A stretch of 64,000 nt of DNA from Gammaproteobacteria bacterium (GCA_002708765.1 PAPD01000013.1:163792-227791), one strand, 5' to 3'; numbered from the stretch's first letter, positions 36,084 to 46,334 are shown. The notes: generated by a model from the letters alone, not told the origin. Program-made: numbers and translations.

Positions 36084-37877
36084 ATGGAAAAAATCAGCCT
36101 AATATTATTAACAGCTTTTGTTTTTTTGAGCTCGGGTTGTTCTACCTCTGCGCCAATGAAAAAAGAAGAAGAAAATAAAGCAGATCTTAGGAATTATGAG
36201 AAAGAGATCGATCAGCTTCTTAATAGTGCTAACAGTTCTCAAATCGAGAATCCCGACATAATAAAACTCCGAGCTGCCAATATTGCAAGTAAAGCAAAAG
36301 ATTACGAAACCGTGGGTCGAATTCTAACAATTATTAAGGACCCCTCTAAAAATGATGGAATAAGACTGAACTACTCTATCCTAAAAGCCGAAAAAGCCCT
36401 CTATGACAAGGAACCAGCTAAAGCAATAACAATTCTAAAAGGTTTATCAGAAATTGAAGGGGGGGAAATTACAATAGCCAAGCTAAAAGCTAAAGCATAC
36501 GAGCTAATTGGAAGTCATATAGCTAGTGCAAGAGAATTAATATCAATTAATTCATTGCTTCCAGCTCCCTCAAGAAAATCGAACCAGGAAGCAATATTAA
36601 GTCGACTATTGTTTAAAGATAATGATTCACTTATTCAAGCCGCAAACGAAAGCATTTCCTTCGAAATCAGAGGATGGATCCTCTTAGCATCTCTTGTGAA
36701 GCGATATGAAGACGACTTGCTTGAACAGAAGAATGCATTTGATACTTGGAGAAAAAATTGGCCAAAACATCCAGCTTCACTGGACCCTCCGAAAAGACTC
36801 CAGCTATTGACTGAAATGATGGATAAGGCTCCAAAAAATATAGCCTTGATATTACCTTTGTCTGGCAATTTTGCCAAATTCGGAGAAGCGATTAGAGATG
36901 GATTTATAACTGCGCATTATGAATCAACAGGAAATAAGAAAATCAAAATATACGATTCCTCCTCGGACGATATTATGAACTTGGTAAACAGAGCTATTAT
37001 TAATGGTGCTGAAATAATCGTAGGCCCACTTGCTAGAGAAAAAGTTAAGGAACTATCCAGAAATGATCTACCGACACGTGTCCTTGCTTTGAACAGAACC
37101 GATAATAAACGAAAAAATTCAAAACTATATCAATTCGGCTTAGCCCCCGAAGATGAATCTATTCAAGTAGCAACCAAAACCTTTAATAGTGGATATAGAA
37201 GAGCTCTAGTGATCGCACCGCAAACAGAATGGGGTGATCGAAACTATCGAGCTTTCACCAAGAAATTTGAAGAACTTGGAGGAGAAATAGCTGATTCGGC
37301 CAGATTTACAACTCAAAAAGACTACTCTAGCCTTGTAAAATCGATCTTTCAGATAGGTTATAGTGAAGAAAGATCAAAAACTATCTCTAGACTTATCGGA
37401 GAAAAGTTAGAGTTCAAAGCTCGGAGAAGAAAAGACATTGACTTCGTCTTTCTCCTCGCTAGCACGACCCAAGCCAGAGGAATTAATCCTACCCTTTCAT
37501 TTTTTTACGGTGAGGATCTACCTGTTTACTCGACTTCTAACGTCAATCAAAATAGAGAAGACCGGTTAAGAAATATCGATCTCAATGGAATCTATTTTTG
37601 TGAAATGCCCTGGAAACTTAGTGAGACCAACAAACTACAGTTAAAAATTATGGAATCTTGGCCTGAGAAATCGGCCACATTAACTGCGTTCTTTGCCCTG
37701 GGAGCAGATGCTCACAAAGTTATTCAGCGACTTACCCAATTAGAAGAATTCCCTGACGAACGAATAGCAGGAGGTTCGGGTATTCTTGAAATGAATGAAA
37801 ATAAAGTTATTACCCGGACACTTTTTTGGGCAAATTTTGAAAATGCAAAGATCAAAACTTCCTATACTATAGAATGA
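36084..37877 (+). CDS. lpoA: Penicillin-binding protein activator LpoA (outer-membrane lipoprotein)
   Basis: A 597-residue lipoprotein (LppC family) with a type II signal peptide and lipobox LSSGC (C19). The N-terminal half is TPR-like helical repeats; the C-terminal half (about 250-597) resembles a periplasmic binding protein (IALILPLSGNFAKFGEAIRDGF, IVGPLAREKV). LpoA reaches from the outer membrane to stimulate PBP1a. Its stop overlaps dolP's start (ATGA). yraN and diaA, which usually follow, are absent. Confidence 0.92.
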   Translation: MEKISLILLTAFVFLSSGCSTSAPMKKEEENKADLRNYEKEIDQLLNSANSSQIENPDIIKLRAANIASKAKDYETVGRILTIIKDPSKNDGIRLNYSILKAEKALYDKEPAKAITILKGLSEIEGGEITIAKLKAKAYELIGSHIASARELISINSLLPAPSRKSNQEAILSRLLFKDNDSLIQAANESISFEIRGWILLASLVKRYEDDLLEQKNAFDTWRKNWPKHPASLDPPKRLQLLTEMMDKAPKNIALILPLSGNFAKFGEAIRDGFITAHYESTGNKKIKIYDSSSDDIMNLVNRAIINGAEIIVGPLAREKVKELSRNDLPTRVLALNRTDNKRKNSKLYQFGLAPEDESIQVATKTFNSGYRRALVIAPQTEWGDRNYRAFTKKFEELGGEIADSARFTTQKDYSSLVKSIFQIGYSEERSKTISRLIGEKLEFKARRRKDIDFVFLLASTTQARGINPTLSFFYGEDLPVYSTSNVNQNREDRLRNIDLNGIYFCEMPWKLSETNKLQLKIMESWPEKSATLTAFFALGADAHKVIQRLTQLEEFPDERIAGGSGILEMNENKVITRTLFWANFENAKIKTSYTIE

Positions 37878-38389
37878 TCAAGATAAAATATTCAATCTTA
37901 TTTGTTATAGCTCTTCAGTGCCTAGTTTTATCCGGGTGTTCTTCTAGAGGCTCATTTGATGATAATAGAAACGAACGGCTTTCAATGAAAAGGATCATTA
38001 ATGCCCACCCTAAGCTAGCTAGTGCCAATATAAATACTACTGGTTTCCAAGGAAACTTGCTTATCACGGGACAGGTTTCTTCTAAGGAACTGATAGCAAT
38101 AGCATCTAATGAAGTTAAAAAACTTCGGAATGTAAAAAAAATATACAATCAACTAGCAGTATTAGGCGAAACTTCGCTACTATCGAAAACAAATGATTTA
38201 TTAATCAACAATAGAGTTAAATCTGAGTTACGAAAACTCAATGATTTTGATCAAGAGAAAATTAAAGTCGTAACAGAATACGGAGTCGTCTACTTGATGG
38301 GTAAGCTGACCGCACAGGAGTCTAGAGAAGTGTTAAAGGCAGCTAAAAGTACTCGTGGAGCCCAAAATGTAATTTCCCTTAATAATTAG
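37874..38389 (+). CDS. dolP: Dual BON-domain lipoprotein
   Basis: A 171-residue lipoprotein with lipobox LSGC (C22) and two BON domains (about 35-100 and 108-171), each with the phospholipid-binding turn (NTTGFQGNLLITGQV; TEYGVVYLMGKL). The E. coli protein DolP (YraP) binds anionic phospholipid at the septum and supports outer-membrane integrity. It follows lpoA directly with a four-base overlap. Confidence 0.9.
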   Translation: MIKIKYSILFVIALQCLVLSGCSSRGSFDDNRNERLSMKRIINAHPKLASANINTTGFQGNLLITGQVSSKELIAIASNEVKKLRNVKKIYNQLAVLGETSLLSKTNDLLINNRVKSELRKLNDFDQEKIKVVTEYGVVYLMGKLTAQESREVLKAAKSTRGAQNVISLNN

Positions 38390-38394
38390 CATAG

Positions 38395-38772
38395 CTATTT
38401 AACTAACTTAAGGCTTGGAGGTCCTTTTGAGTCATCTTCGCGGGGTTCAGTGGGGGGAGTATGATCATCTTCCGAAAACCACATACCCTTTCCGTTTTCT
38501 TTAGCGAAGATACCCCTTATCGCACTAACCGGAGAAAAAATCTCTCGAGGAACTCCCGAAAATCTTCCACTAAAGAAAACTCCCTCGCTTCCAACACGAA
38601 AATCTCTTACAGCAGAAGGACTAATATTTAAGATTATCCGGCCATCTTTTACGTGCTCCAATGGGACATCGACCTCCCTTATGGTTGCATCTATTACCAA
38701 GTACGGCGTCAATCCGTTATCTAAAACCCATTCTTTAATTGCTCTTACAAGATAAGGAACAGAGGAATTCAT
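38395..38772 (-). CDS. sspB: ClpXP specificity-enhancing factor SspB
   Basis: A 125-residue adaptor that delivers ssrA-tagged proteins to ClpXP. The N-terminal substrate-binding core reads PYLVRAIKEWVLDNGLTPYLVID, the middle VSFSARFSGVP-like segment is here VFFSGRFSGVPREIF. The C-terminal LKLVK is the ClpX-binding tail after an acidic linker. It follows sspA on the same strand. Confidence 0.96.
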   Translation of the reverse strand: MNSSVPYLVRAIKEWVLDNGLTPYLVIDATIREVDVPLEHVKDGRIILNISPSAVRDFRVGSEGVFFSGRFSGVPREIFSPVSAIRGIFAKENGKGMWFSEDDHTPPTEPREDDSKGPPSLKLVK

Positions 38773-38810
38773 ATTGTTTTACCTTGCCAAATTGCGTCCT
38801 CTTATCAGAC

Positions 38811-39443
38811 TTAATCTCTGATATCTGACTCTACTTCGCTCAAAGAAGCCCTAAAAGATTCTCGATCGAATACTCGTTCCATATAGTCGTGAATCCCCTT
38901 ACCTTGTTTGGGAGGCAATTCAATACCTAAAAGAGGCAAACGCCAAAGTATCGGTGCTACGCAACAATCTACCAACGTGAATTCCTCACTCATAAAAAAG
39001 GGCTTTTCTGAAAATATTGGTGCTATAGCCAAAAGGCTTTCGCGAAATTCCTTTCGCGAACGATCGATAACCGTGTCTTTAGAGCGCCCGGCCAGAATAG
39101 TATCAACGTACCCACACCAATCTCTCTGGATCCTATAAACATATAACCTACTCTGAGCTCGAGCTACCGGATATACCGGTAGAAGAGGTGGATGAGGAAA
39201 TCTTTCATCGAGGTATTCCATAATTACTTGTGACTCGTAAAGAACTAACTCTCTATCCACCAAAGTTGGAAGAGAATTATAGGGATTCAAGGAAGCAATG
39301 TCTTCGGGCACTGCACCTGGATCCACATCAATTATTTCTACAGCGACTCCTTTCTCAGAAAGAACCAACCTAACTCTTTGACTATAATGATCACTCCCAT
39401 CTGAGTAAAAAACCATTGATGAATGTTTTGCTACAACGCCCAT
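38811..39443 (-). CDS. sspA: Stringent starvation protein A
   Basis: A glutathione-transferase-fold RNA polymerase-associated protein of 210 residues. The thioredoxin half starts [24 protein letters not shown], followed by [19 protein letters not shown]; the helical half has [17 protein letters not shown] prefer the ATG at 39443 (GGGAG eight bases upstream) over a GTG one codon earlier. Located between the petABC operon and sspB, as usual. Confidence 0.95.
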   Translation of the reverse strand: MGVVAKHSSMVFYSDGSDHYSQRVRLVLSEKGVAVEIIDVDPGAVPEDIASLNPYNSLPTLVDRELVLYESQVIMEYLDERFPHPPLLPVYPVARAQSRLYVYRIQRDWCGYVDTILAGRSKDTVIDRSRKEFRESLLAIAPIFSEKPFFMSEEFTLVDCCVAPILWRLPLLGIELPPKQGKGIHDYMERVFDRESFRASLSEVESDIRD

Positions 39444-39503
39444 CACGCTATCTCCCTTCTAAGAAAAAACCAGCCAACCGATTGACCAACATGAAAATTA
39501 AGA

Positions 39504-40319
39504 TTAATGAAATTCCTTCAAGTATTCTCTACCTAGCAGCCAAGCAAAAACGTAGAAGAACGCAAGGAAGAGAAGCACGAACCCCCCCAGTCGCTCCCGC
39601 TCCAGACGGCTAGGATCACCGGAGTAGTATAAAAAATTGGTCAAATCATATATCAACCCGTCATAACTATCTGCTGAGAGTTCTCCCGAGCCCTCAACCA
39701 ACGAAAGGGGGCTTATCCCCCTGACCAAAAGATCATCACCACACCTTTCCTCTATAATAGATTCTCCTGAAAGGGGATCTCTCATTTCCCCTCCATTTTT
39801 AGCTATCTTTGGAACATTCTTACATACTTTTCTTTGAACTCCCTGCAAATGGACTAGCGGATGGGGCATTCCCACATTCTCATAGAGTAAATTGTTAACT
39901 CCAAACGGTCTCGTTGAGTCTTCGTAAAAGGAGCGCATATAAGTATAGAAATAATCTGGACCTCCCTTTAATTTGGTATACAAGGTGAGGTCGGGGGGGA
40001 CATTTCCGAACCATTGCTTAGCATTTTCGACTGACATAGAATTTTCCATATGTGATCCAAATTTCTTCGAAGGATCAAACACAAAGTTAGCCATCATTGT
40101 TTCCTGTGAAATACCCAGATCCTCAGCAACTCTCTGGAATCGCTGATATTTCATGGCATGACAGCCCAGACAATAGTTAACATAAGTTCTCGCTCCCCTT
40201 TGCAATGAAGCCTTATCAGACAAGTCGGGAGCAACACTATCCAGAGGGATAGGAGCACTAGAGCCCGCCGCCAGAATACATGACGGGACCATCAGAAAGA
40301 GGAAAACAAGAATCCTCAT
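39504..40319 (-). CDS. petC: Cytochrome c1 subunit of the bc1 complex
   Basis: A 271-residue c-type cytochrome: signal peptide (first 18 residues), heme-binding CLGCH (C50, C53, H54), probable axial methionine in NVGMPHPLV, and a C-terminal membrane anchor (FVLLFLAFFYVFAWLLGREYLKEFH). It passes electrons from the Rieske protein to soluble cytochrome c. It is the last gene of petABC, overlapping petB by four bases. Confidence 0.96.
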   Translation of the reverse strand: MRILVFLFLMVPSCILAAGSSAPIPLDSVAPDLSDKASLQRGARTYVNYCLGCHAMKYQRFQRVAEDLGISQETMMANFVFDPSKKFGSHMENSMSVENAKQWFGNVPPDLTLYTKLKGGPDYFYTYMRSFYEDSTRPFGVNNLLYENVGMPHPLVHLQGVQRKVCKNVPKIAKNGGEMRDPLSGESIIEERCGDDLLVRGISPLSLVEGSGELSADSYDGLIYDLTNFLYYSGDPSRLERERLGGFVLLFLAFFYVFAWLLGREYLKEFH

Positions 40320-41575
40320 CTCATTTGAACCCGATCAGGGACCTTTTTAGTTTTTTCGGCAGCGGTATACCATGGCATCAATAAGAAATAGGAAAAATAA
40401 ATAGCGGTACAGATTTGCGCAATAAATGTTTTTAAAGGGGTAGGATGCTGAACTCCAAGATAACCCAGAATAAAAAAAGCGACCACGAAAACAGCCAGGA
40501 AAACCTTGCTTGCCAATCCTTTGTAACGAATAGATTTAACTTTTGATCTATCGAGCCAGGGAAGAACAGCCGGAAGGAATATTGCTCCCGCCATAACGAC
40601 CAAACCCCAAAATTTTGCGTCTAAACCTAAAAAAGGAAATGTGGCCGCCCGAAGCATGGAATAAAAAGGGGTGTAGTACCAAACCGGAGCAATCAAATCA
40701 GGCGTTTTTAGCGGGTTAGCTTTTTCATAGTTCGGAGCTTCAATCAGATATCCACCCCCATCCGGAAAATAAAACATTACAATCGAAAAAATAAAGAAAA
40801 ATGCGACGATGGCAGGCAAGTCATGACCCAGAGTTAAATAAGGATGAAAAGGTATTCCATCGAGAGGCTTACCCTGCTCATCAGTATTCTTTTTGATATC
40901 TATTCCATCCGGATTATTTGATCCAACTTCATGCAAAGCAACAATGTGAAGAAAAACAAGAACTAAAAGTAGCATCGGCACCAAGACGACGTGCAATGCA
41001 AAAAACCTGTTCAGAGTGATTCCTGATATATTGAAATCACCTCGAACCCAAGTCGCTAGCCCATCCCCAACAATAGGGACAGCGCCTGCCAATGACACAA
41101 TGACTTGTCCTGCCCAGAAAGACATATTACCCCAAGGCAGCAAATAGCCCAAAAATCCTTCGGCCATCAGAGCAACAAAAATCACCATGCCAATTATCCA
41201 GACTAACTCTCTAGGCTTCTGGTAAGATCCATACATAAGTCCCCTGAACATATGCAGATATACCACAAGAAAAAAAGCCGAGGCTCCCGTTGAATGCATA
41301 TAACGCAGCATCCATCCATAATTAACATCTCGCATAATATATTCTATAGATGCGAATGCTCCATCAGCGGTAGGAACATAACTCATTGTCAACCAAATAC
41401 CTGTCAATAGTTGATTAACAAGGACCACTGTTGCCAAAACCCCCATGAGGTACCAAAAATTTGTATTTTTCGGGGCATAGTACTTAGACATATGCTTCTC
41501 ATACGTCTCTGTAACCGGCAATCGGGCATCAATCCAATTCATTATATTCTTCATAGACTGTTGCAACGATAACAT
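40316..41575 (-). CDS. petB: Cytochrome b subunit of the bc1 complex
   Basis: A 419-residue, roughly eight-helix membrane protein holding two b hemes and the quinone sites. Heme histidines lie in MHSTGAS and VVYLHMFRG, and in FFALHVVLVP and FLHIVALHE. The Qo-site motif reads PVWY, the form I know from gammaproteobacteria rather than PEWY. The ATG at 41575 shares a base with petA's stop; a TTG one codon upstream is in frame. Confidence 0.98.
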   Translation of the reverse strand: MLSLQQSMKNIMNWIDARLPVTETYEKHMSKYYAPKNTNFWYLMGVLATVVLVNQLLTGIWLTMSYVPTADGAFASIEYIMRDVNYGWMLRYMHSTGASAFFLVVYLHMFRGLMYGSYQKPRELVWIIGMVIFVALMAEGFLGYLLPWGNMSFWAGQVIVSLAGAVPIVGDGLATWVRGDFNISGITLNRFFALHVVLVPMLLLVLVFLHIVALHEVGSNNPDGIDIKKNTDEQGKPLDGIPFHPYLTLGHDLPAIVAFFFIFSIVMFYFPDGGGYLIEAPNYEKANPLKTPDLIAPVWYYTPFYSMLRAATFPFLGLDAKFWGLVVMAGAIFLPAVLPWLDRSKVKSIRYKGLASKVFLAVFVVAFFILGYLGVQHPTPLKTFIAQICTAIYFSYFLLMPWYTAAEKTKKVPDRVQMR

Positions 41576-42234
41576 CAAACCATTCCCTTCTCGTCTTCTC
41601 CAATCACCAGAATTCCATCATCTTCATAATAATGTGGAGGAACTTCAAGATTTGAAGGCGCTGGAACTCCTAAATACACTCTGCCCGCCATATCGAATTT
41701 TGATCCATGACAAGGACAGAAAAAACCTCCTATCCATTCTTGATCAAATTGTTCTGCCTGTATTTGAGGTCGGAATTTTGGAGCGCACGAGAGGTGGGTA
41801 CAAAGGCCAACTAGAACTAGGATTTCAGGTCTTATAGATCTGGTCTCATTTTTTGCATATTCTGGCTGCTGAAGCCTCTCCGAATTCGGATCAGCTAACC
41901 TTTCATTTTTAGAGTTCAATTGATCCAAAAGTTCTTGCGTACGTCTAATAACAAATATCGGCTTATCACGCCAAGCAGGTATGGGCCCCAACATTTCACC
42001 TTCAGCTAATTTACTAATGTCGATCTTTACTGGTGCACCTGCTGCTAATGCTTTTGCTCCAGGTTGCCAAGACCCCACAAAGGGAGTCGCCAGACCAGCT
42101 ACTCCTGCCACACCCACCAGCGAGGTAGCCCCTAAAAGGAACTTCCTTCTACTGTCATCTAGTTTAATTTCATCCAAACCGAGAACATCCCTAGCAAAAA
42201 TATCTAGATAGGCGCCAATAGATGATATTAGCAC
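41575..42234 (-). CDS. petA: Rieske iron-sulfur subunit of the bc1 complex
   Basis: A 219-residue protein with a twin-arginine type membrane anchor (SRRKFLLGATSLVGVAG, about 28-45). The Rieske cluster ligands are C145/H147 (CTHLSC) and C173/H176 (CPCHGS), with disulfide cysteines C150 and C175. The first box has S where many have G. The start is GTG, and about 25 residues precede the twin arginines, a little long, so a later start is possible. Confidence 0.96.
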   Translation of the reverse strand: MLISSIGAYLDIFARDVLGLDEIKLDDSRRKFLLGATSLVGVAGVAGLATPFVGSWQPGAKALAAGAPVKIDISKLAEGEMLGPIPAWRDKPIFVIRRTQELLDQLNSKNERLADPNSERLQQPEYAKNETRSIRPEILVLVGLCTHLSCAPKFRPQIQAEQFDQEWIGGFFCPCHGSKFDMAGRVYLGVPAPSNLEVPPHYYEDDGILVIGEDEKGMV

Positions 42235-42311
42235 ATTGACCCCTAGAAAAACTGATTACCAAACGGGGAAAACCCTCTTTTCTTATTACCGATCCTATAT
42301 ACCCGGGTTTT

Positions 42312-42698
42312 CTACCTCTTAGAGAATTGAGGTTTTTTCCTTGCCTTTCTCAAACCGACTTTCTTTCTTTCAACTGATCTCGCATCTCGTGTAACAAAGC
42401 CGGCACTTCTGAGAGTTGGTCTAAGCGTTTCATCATAGTCAATAAGAGCTCTTGTTATTCCATGCCTAATCGCTCCAGCCTGCCCAAATCCGCCGCCTCC
42501 AGTGACCGTGACCTTAAAATCAAACTTGGTCGCAGCATCTACCAACTCCAAGGGCTGCTTGACAATCATGCGCGCAGTTTCTCGCCCAAAGTATTCGTCC
42601 AGACTTTTCTTGTTAACCTTTATATCTCCAGTACCAGGGATCATAAATACCCTTGCCTTGGCAGATTTTCTTCGTCCCGTTCCATAATGCTGATTCAT
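42312..42698 (-). CDS. rpsI: 30S ribosomal protein S9
   Basis: A 128-residue ribosomal protein. [14 protein letters not shown] at the start, [18 protein letters not shown] in the centre, and the basic KKPQFSKR tail, which reaches the P-site tRNA, are diagnostic. It follows rplM by 20 bases in the conserved rplM-rpsI pair. Confidence 0.99.
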   Translation of the reverse strand: MNQHYGTGRRKSAKARVFMIPGTGDIKVNKKSLDEYFGRETARMIVKQPLELVDAATKFDFKVTVTGGGGFGQAGAIRHGITRALIDYDETLRPTLRSAGFVTRDARSVERKKVGLRKARKKPQFSKR

Positions 42699-42718
42699 AT
42701 TGGTAATTCTTCTCTTTG

Positions 42719-43147
42719 CTACAAGTCAAGAACAGCAGGCTGCTGAGCTGAATGAGGGTGTTTGTCGCCCGAGTATACCTTTAATTTAGACAACATCGCT
42801 CGCCCCAGTTTATTTTTTGGCATCATACCTTTTATCGCGCTCTCTATGATTCTCTCAGGCGCTTTCTCCCGCAATTTCTCCAAGCTTATCGATTTTATAC
42901 CTCCAGGGTAGCCAGTATGATGGTGGTATATTTTATCGGTTTCCTTCTGACCCGTGACACGAATTTTCTCGGCGTTAACCACTACGATATAGTCGCCAGT
43001 GTCGACATGCGGAGTGTATTCAGGCTTATGCTTTCCGCGCAACCGATTGGCGATTTGAGTACTTAGTCGACCAAGTGTTTTCCCAGTTGCATCAACCACA
43101 TACCAACCATGAGAAGCGGCTTCCTTACTCACACTTTGTGTTTTCAT
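42719..43147 (-). CDS. rplM: 50S ribosomal protein L13
   Basis: A 142-residue ribosomal protein. [40 protein letters not shown] and [12 protein letters not shown] are family signatures. I set the start at 43147, where GGAGG lies seven bases upstream and the length equals the E. coli protein; an open extension to 43189 is probably leader. A good promoter lies at 43215-43243. Confidence 0.98.
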   Translation of the reverse strand: MKTQSVSKEAASHGWYVVDATGKTLGRLSTQIANRLRGKHKPEYTPHVDTGDYIVVVNAEKIRVTGQKETDKIYHHHTGYPGGIKSISLEKLREKAPERIIESAIKGMMPKNKLGRAMLSKLKVYSGDKHPHSAQQPAVLDL

Positions 43148-43214
43148 ATAGTTCCTCCGAACGCCTGACCTTAAAATGATTGGTAACATGCATCCTTAAA
43201 CCTAGAGAGCGCGA

Positions 43215-43243
43215 ATTCTACCTAAGCCTAACTTTCTATGCAA
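43215..43243 (-). promoter_or_regulatory. Sigma70 promoter of rplM-rpsI
   Basis: On the minus strand TTGCAT (43238-43243) and TAGAAT (43215-43220) are separated by 17 bases, about 70 bases before the rplM start, leaving a leader of about 60 bases. Confidence 0.6.
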
Positions 43244-43296
43244 CCAAGCTTTAAGAACCTAGCTTTCTTCGATCTACAAACCGATCCAGTTTCTCA

Positions 43297-44394
43297 TCAT
43301 GGCAGATGCTGCTTCATTAGGTAATCTGTGGACTGCATCTCTATTAACCTGCTGCGGGTTCGTTGGAACTCAAAGGTCAACTGTTGTCCTCGGTACAGAT
43401 TTTCGATCGGGACCTCTGCAGAAATAATCAACTTTACATTGGTATCATAAAATTCGTCTATAAGGCTGATAAAACGTCTTGCCTGATCGTCCTGCTCAGC
43501 TGCTAGTGAAGGCACATTACTTAGAATTATGGTCTGATAAATCTTAGCTAACTCGATATAATCATTCTGACTGCGAGCACCCTTGCAAAGCACAGAAAAA
43601 TCAAACCAAGCTATATCGTTACCTATTTCTTTTGCCACAATTTTTCGTCCATTTATTATTATCTCGGGGCTTTTCTGATGATTCCCCATACAGATTTTTT
43701 CAAAAGCCGTTTCTAAAGCATTATTACTTTCTTTATTCAAAGGATGGTGATAAACACCAGCATTCTCCAGCGCCCTCAATCGATAATCAACATCGTTGGC
43801 TAACTCATGTACCTTGGTAGAATTCTCTATTAATTCTATGGCCGGCAGAAATTTTCTTCGTTGCAATCCATTTTCGTATAAATGACTAGGAGGAACATTG
43901 GAAGTTGCCACTAGGATCATGCCCAGATTAATCATTTCGTCCAATAATCCACCAAGTAGCATCGCATCACCTATATCGGTCACGTAAAACTCATCGAAAC
44001 ACAATATCAACGCCTTCTCACGAAATTGAGAAGCGACTAACTTAAGTGGATTAGAGCTTCCTTGAAGATTTGCGAGCCGAGCATGGACTTCTTTCATGAA
44101 TCGATGAAAATGAAGTCGGACTTTTTCTTCAAAAGGCAGAGACTCAAAGAAAATGTCCATCAGCAAGGTCTTGCCGCGGCCAACACCACCCCACAAATAA
44201 AGTCCTTTGGGAACCTCAATATCTTTCTTTTTAAACAAGAACCTCAGAAAAAAATTTTTACTGTTTGGGAGTTTCTCCATTACGGATTCAAAAAGAGATT
44301 GAAGAATCATTATCACCTTAAGCTGTTCAGCATCGGAGTGGAAACGGCCTTCCTTTAAACCTGCTTGATAAATCTCAAGCGGACCCAAGGACAC
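43297..44394 (-). CDS. zapE: Cell division protein ZapE (AFG1-like ATPase)
   Basis: A 365-residue AAA-type ATPase. Walker A is GGVGRGKT (69-76), Walker B is LILCFDEFYVTDIGDAML, and the SNVPP and ENGLQRRKFLPAIELI segments are typical. ZapE destabilises FtsZ polymers at constriction in E. coli and is needed under stress. The start is a GTG two bases after hisD's stop. In other gammaproteobacteria it also neighbours rplM-rpsI. Confidence 0.95.
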   Translation of the reverse strand: MSLGPLEIYQAGLKEGRFHSDAEQLKVIMILQSLFESVMEKLPNSKNFFLRFLFKKKDIEVPKGLYLWGGVGRGKTLLMDIFFESLPFEEKVRLHFHRFMKEVHARLANLQGSSNPLKLVASQFREKALILCFDEFYVTDIGDAMLLGGLLDEMINLGMILVATSNVPPSHLYENGLQRRKFLPAIELIENSTKVHELANDVDYRLRALENAGVYHHPLNKESNNALETAFEKICMGNHQKSPEIIINGRKIVAKEIGNDIAWFDFSVLCKGARSQNDYIELAKIYQTIILSNVPSLAAEQDDQARRFISLIDEFYDTNVKLIISAEVPIENLYRGQQLTFEFQRTRSRLIEMQSTDYLMKQHLP

Positions 44395-44396
44395 GT

Positions 44397-45707
44397 CTAT
44401 TTCTCCACCCTCAAGCTTGCTGAACTTGAGTGAGAATGCAGTCCTTCAACTAACGCTAATACGGACGCTATTCGATTGAGCTCTATAGAACCTTCATCGG
44501 AGCATTTCACAACGGATGTCCGAGTCTGAAAATCATAGACTCCCAAAGGGGAAGCAAACCTTGCCGAACCATTCGTCGGCAACACGTGGCTGGGACCGGC
44601 AATATAATCACCAACGGCTTCGGTTGATCTGGCCCCCACGAAAACGGCACCAACATTCCTGATTCTATTAACGTAAGATGAAGCATTACGTATGGAGAGT
44701 TGGAGATGCTCTGGGGAAATTGAGTTAACTACAACAAAAGCCTCATCCAAATTGCGAACTTTTATTAACGCTCCTCTATTTTGGATCGCCTCTTTTATAA
44801 TATTCTTTCTTTTTTCCTCTCTCATCATAACCGGCAACATTTCATGCACTCTATCAAGAACACCCTGATTTGCTGATATAACAATGGCCTGAGCAAGCTC
44901 ATCATGCTCGGCTTGGGCGAACATATCCTGAACTACCCACCTGGGGTCTACGGTATCGTCGGCTACAATAACAACCTCCGATGGTCCGGCAATCATATCA
45001 ATGCCCACTTTGCCAAACACTAGCTCCTTTGCCTTTGCGACATAGATACTTCCAGGTCCCACGATCTTATCTACCCTCGGGACCGAGTCAGTCCCAAAAG
45101 CCAGCGCAGCGACCGCCTGCGCACCGCCAATTGTAAAAACATGATCCACGCCACACATATGAGCAGCAGCAAGTACCGTTTTATTAGATAAACCTTCTGG
45201 TGAGGGCACACAGAGTACAATTTCTTTAACCCCCGCTACTCGGGCAGGAATCGCTGTCATAATTACGGTGGAAGGATAGGCTGCTTTCCCACCCGGAACA
45301 TATATCCCTACTCGCTCCATTCCCCGAACTTGTTGCCCCAGGACATTACCTTTTTCGTCCTCATACGACCAATCACTTCCAGAACCAAGTGCTATTAACT
45401 GTTTCTCATGGTAAGTCTTAACTCTATCCAATGAACATTGAAGTGCCTCTCTTACATTTTCTTCTAGGTCAAGGTAAGCATCTTCAAGTGCTCGCTTATC
45501 AAGACTCAAGGCCTCTGCTTTTTCTAGGTAACGCCGATCATACAAATTAGTGTATTCAACAAGCTTAGTGTCTCCTAACGCCCTTACGTCATCCAGAATC
45601 TTTTTTACCTGGGATGAAACCTCCTCCAGATTCTTTTCTGCTATATCATTTAAAGCTTTTAAATCTTCAACGAAATTTTTTTCTCGGGAGTCTAAGTATA
45701 GAATCAT
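44397..45707 (-). CDS. hisD: Histidinol dehydrogenase
   Basis: Catalyses the last two oxidations of histidine synthesis (L-histidinol to L-histidine), NAD- and zinc-dependent. 436 residues. VPGGKAAYPSTVIMTAIPARVAGV, GPGSIYVAKAKELVFG, DMIAGPSEVVIVADD, AEHDELAQAI and SPEHLQL are all recognisable. Overlaps hisG by four bases. hisC, often next, is not here. Confidence 0.98.
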   Translation of the reverse strand: MILYLDSREKNFVEDLKALNDIAEKNLEEVSSQVKKILDDVRALGDTKLVEYTNLYDRRYLEKAEALSLDKRALEDAYLDLEENVREALQCSLDRVKTYHEKQLIALGSGSDWSYEDEKGNVLGQQVRGMERVGIYVPGGKAAYPSTVIMTAIPARVAGVKEIVLCVPSPEGLSNKTVLAAAHMCGVDHVFTIGGAQAVAALAFGTDSVPRVDKIVGPGSIYVAKAKELVFGKVGIDMIAGPSEVVIVADDTVDPRWVVQDMFAQAEHDELAQAIVISANQGVLDRVHEMLPVMMREEKRKNIIKEAIQNRGALIKVRNLDEAFVVVNSISPEHLQLSIRNASSYVNRIRNVGAVFVGARSTEAVGDYIAGPSHVLPTNGSARFASPLGVYDFQTRTSVVKCSDEGSIELNRIASVLALVEGLHSHSSSASLRVEK

Positions 45708-46330
45708 GCGAGACTTCCGAGATCATCGATGAACAATTTCATGGCAGTAAATTTTGTCTTGTATGAAGACTCGTTGACTATCAATTTAGTACTAATCCTC
45801 GTTATCTCCTCTAGTGGGATCAATCCATTAGCAGTTAAAGTCGCTCCCGTTTGCACGATATCTACGATCCTATGCGCTAAACCCATTACCGGAGCTAACT
45901 CCATTGCACCGTAGAGCTTTATGATGTCAACCTGTTGCCCCTTCGCTGCAAAATAACGTCTAGATGTATTAGTAAATTTAGTCGCTATTCTCAGACGACC
46001 AGAAGATTCTGTTTCATTTTTTAGTCCTGCTACCATTAATCTACATTTCCCAATTCCTAAATCTAGAGGCTCGTAATAGCTGTCGCTCTCATGCTCCAAA
46101 AGAATATCTTTGCCTACCATTCCCAAATCTGCGATTCCATATTGCACATACGTCGCAACATCTGAACCTCTGAGAACTATAACTGACAACTCTTTTCGAT
46201 TGGTCTCAAAAACTAGCTTCCTAGATCGCAACGGGTCTTCTATCGGATAAATGTTGATTTGGCCGAGCAAATCAAGCTCCTCCTGAAGCAATCTTCCTTT
46301 TGACAAAGCTAACAATATTTTCGTTTCCAT
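45704..46330 (-). CDS. hisG: ATP phosphoribosyltransferase, short form
   Basis: First enzyme of histidine synthesis. At 208 residues it is the short form without the regulatory domain, which needs the HisRS-like partner HisZ (not in this window). LALSKGRLLQEELDLL, DVATYVQYGIADLGMVGKDIL and the PRPP-binding IVDIVQTGATLTANGL are seen. It lies four bases after murA. Confidence 0.97.
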   Translation of the reverse strand: METKILLALSKGRLLQEELDLLGQINIYPIEDPLRSRKLVFETNRKELSVIVLRGSDVATYVQYGIADLGMVGKDILLEHESDSYYEPLDLGIGKCRLMVAGLKNETESSGRLRIATKFTNTSRRYFAAKGQQVDIIKLYGAMELAPVMGLAHRIVDIVQTGATLTANGLIPLEEITRISTKLIVNESSYKTKFTAMKLFIDDLGSLA

Positions 46331-46334
46331 TGCA

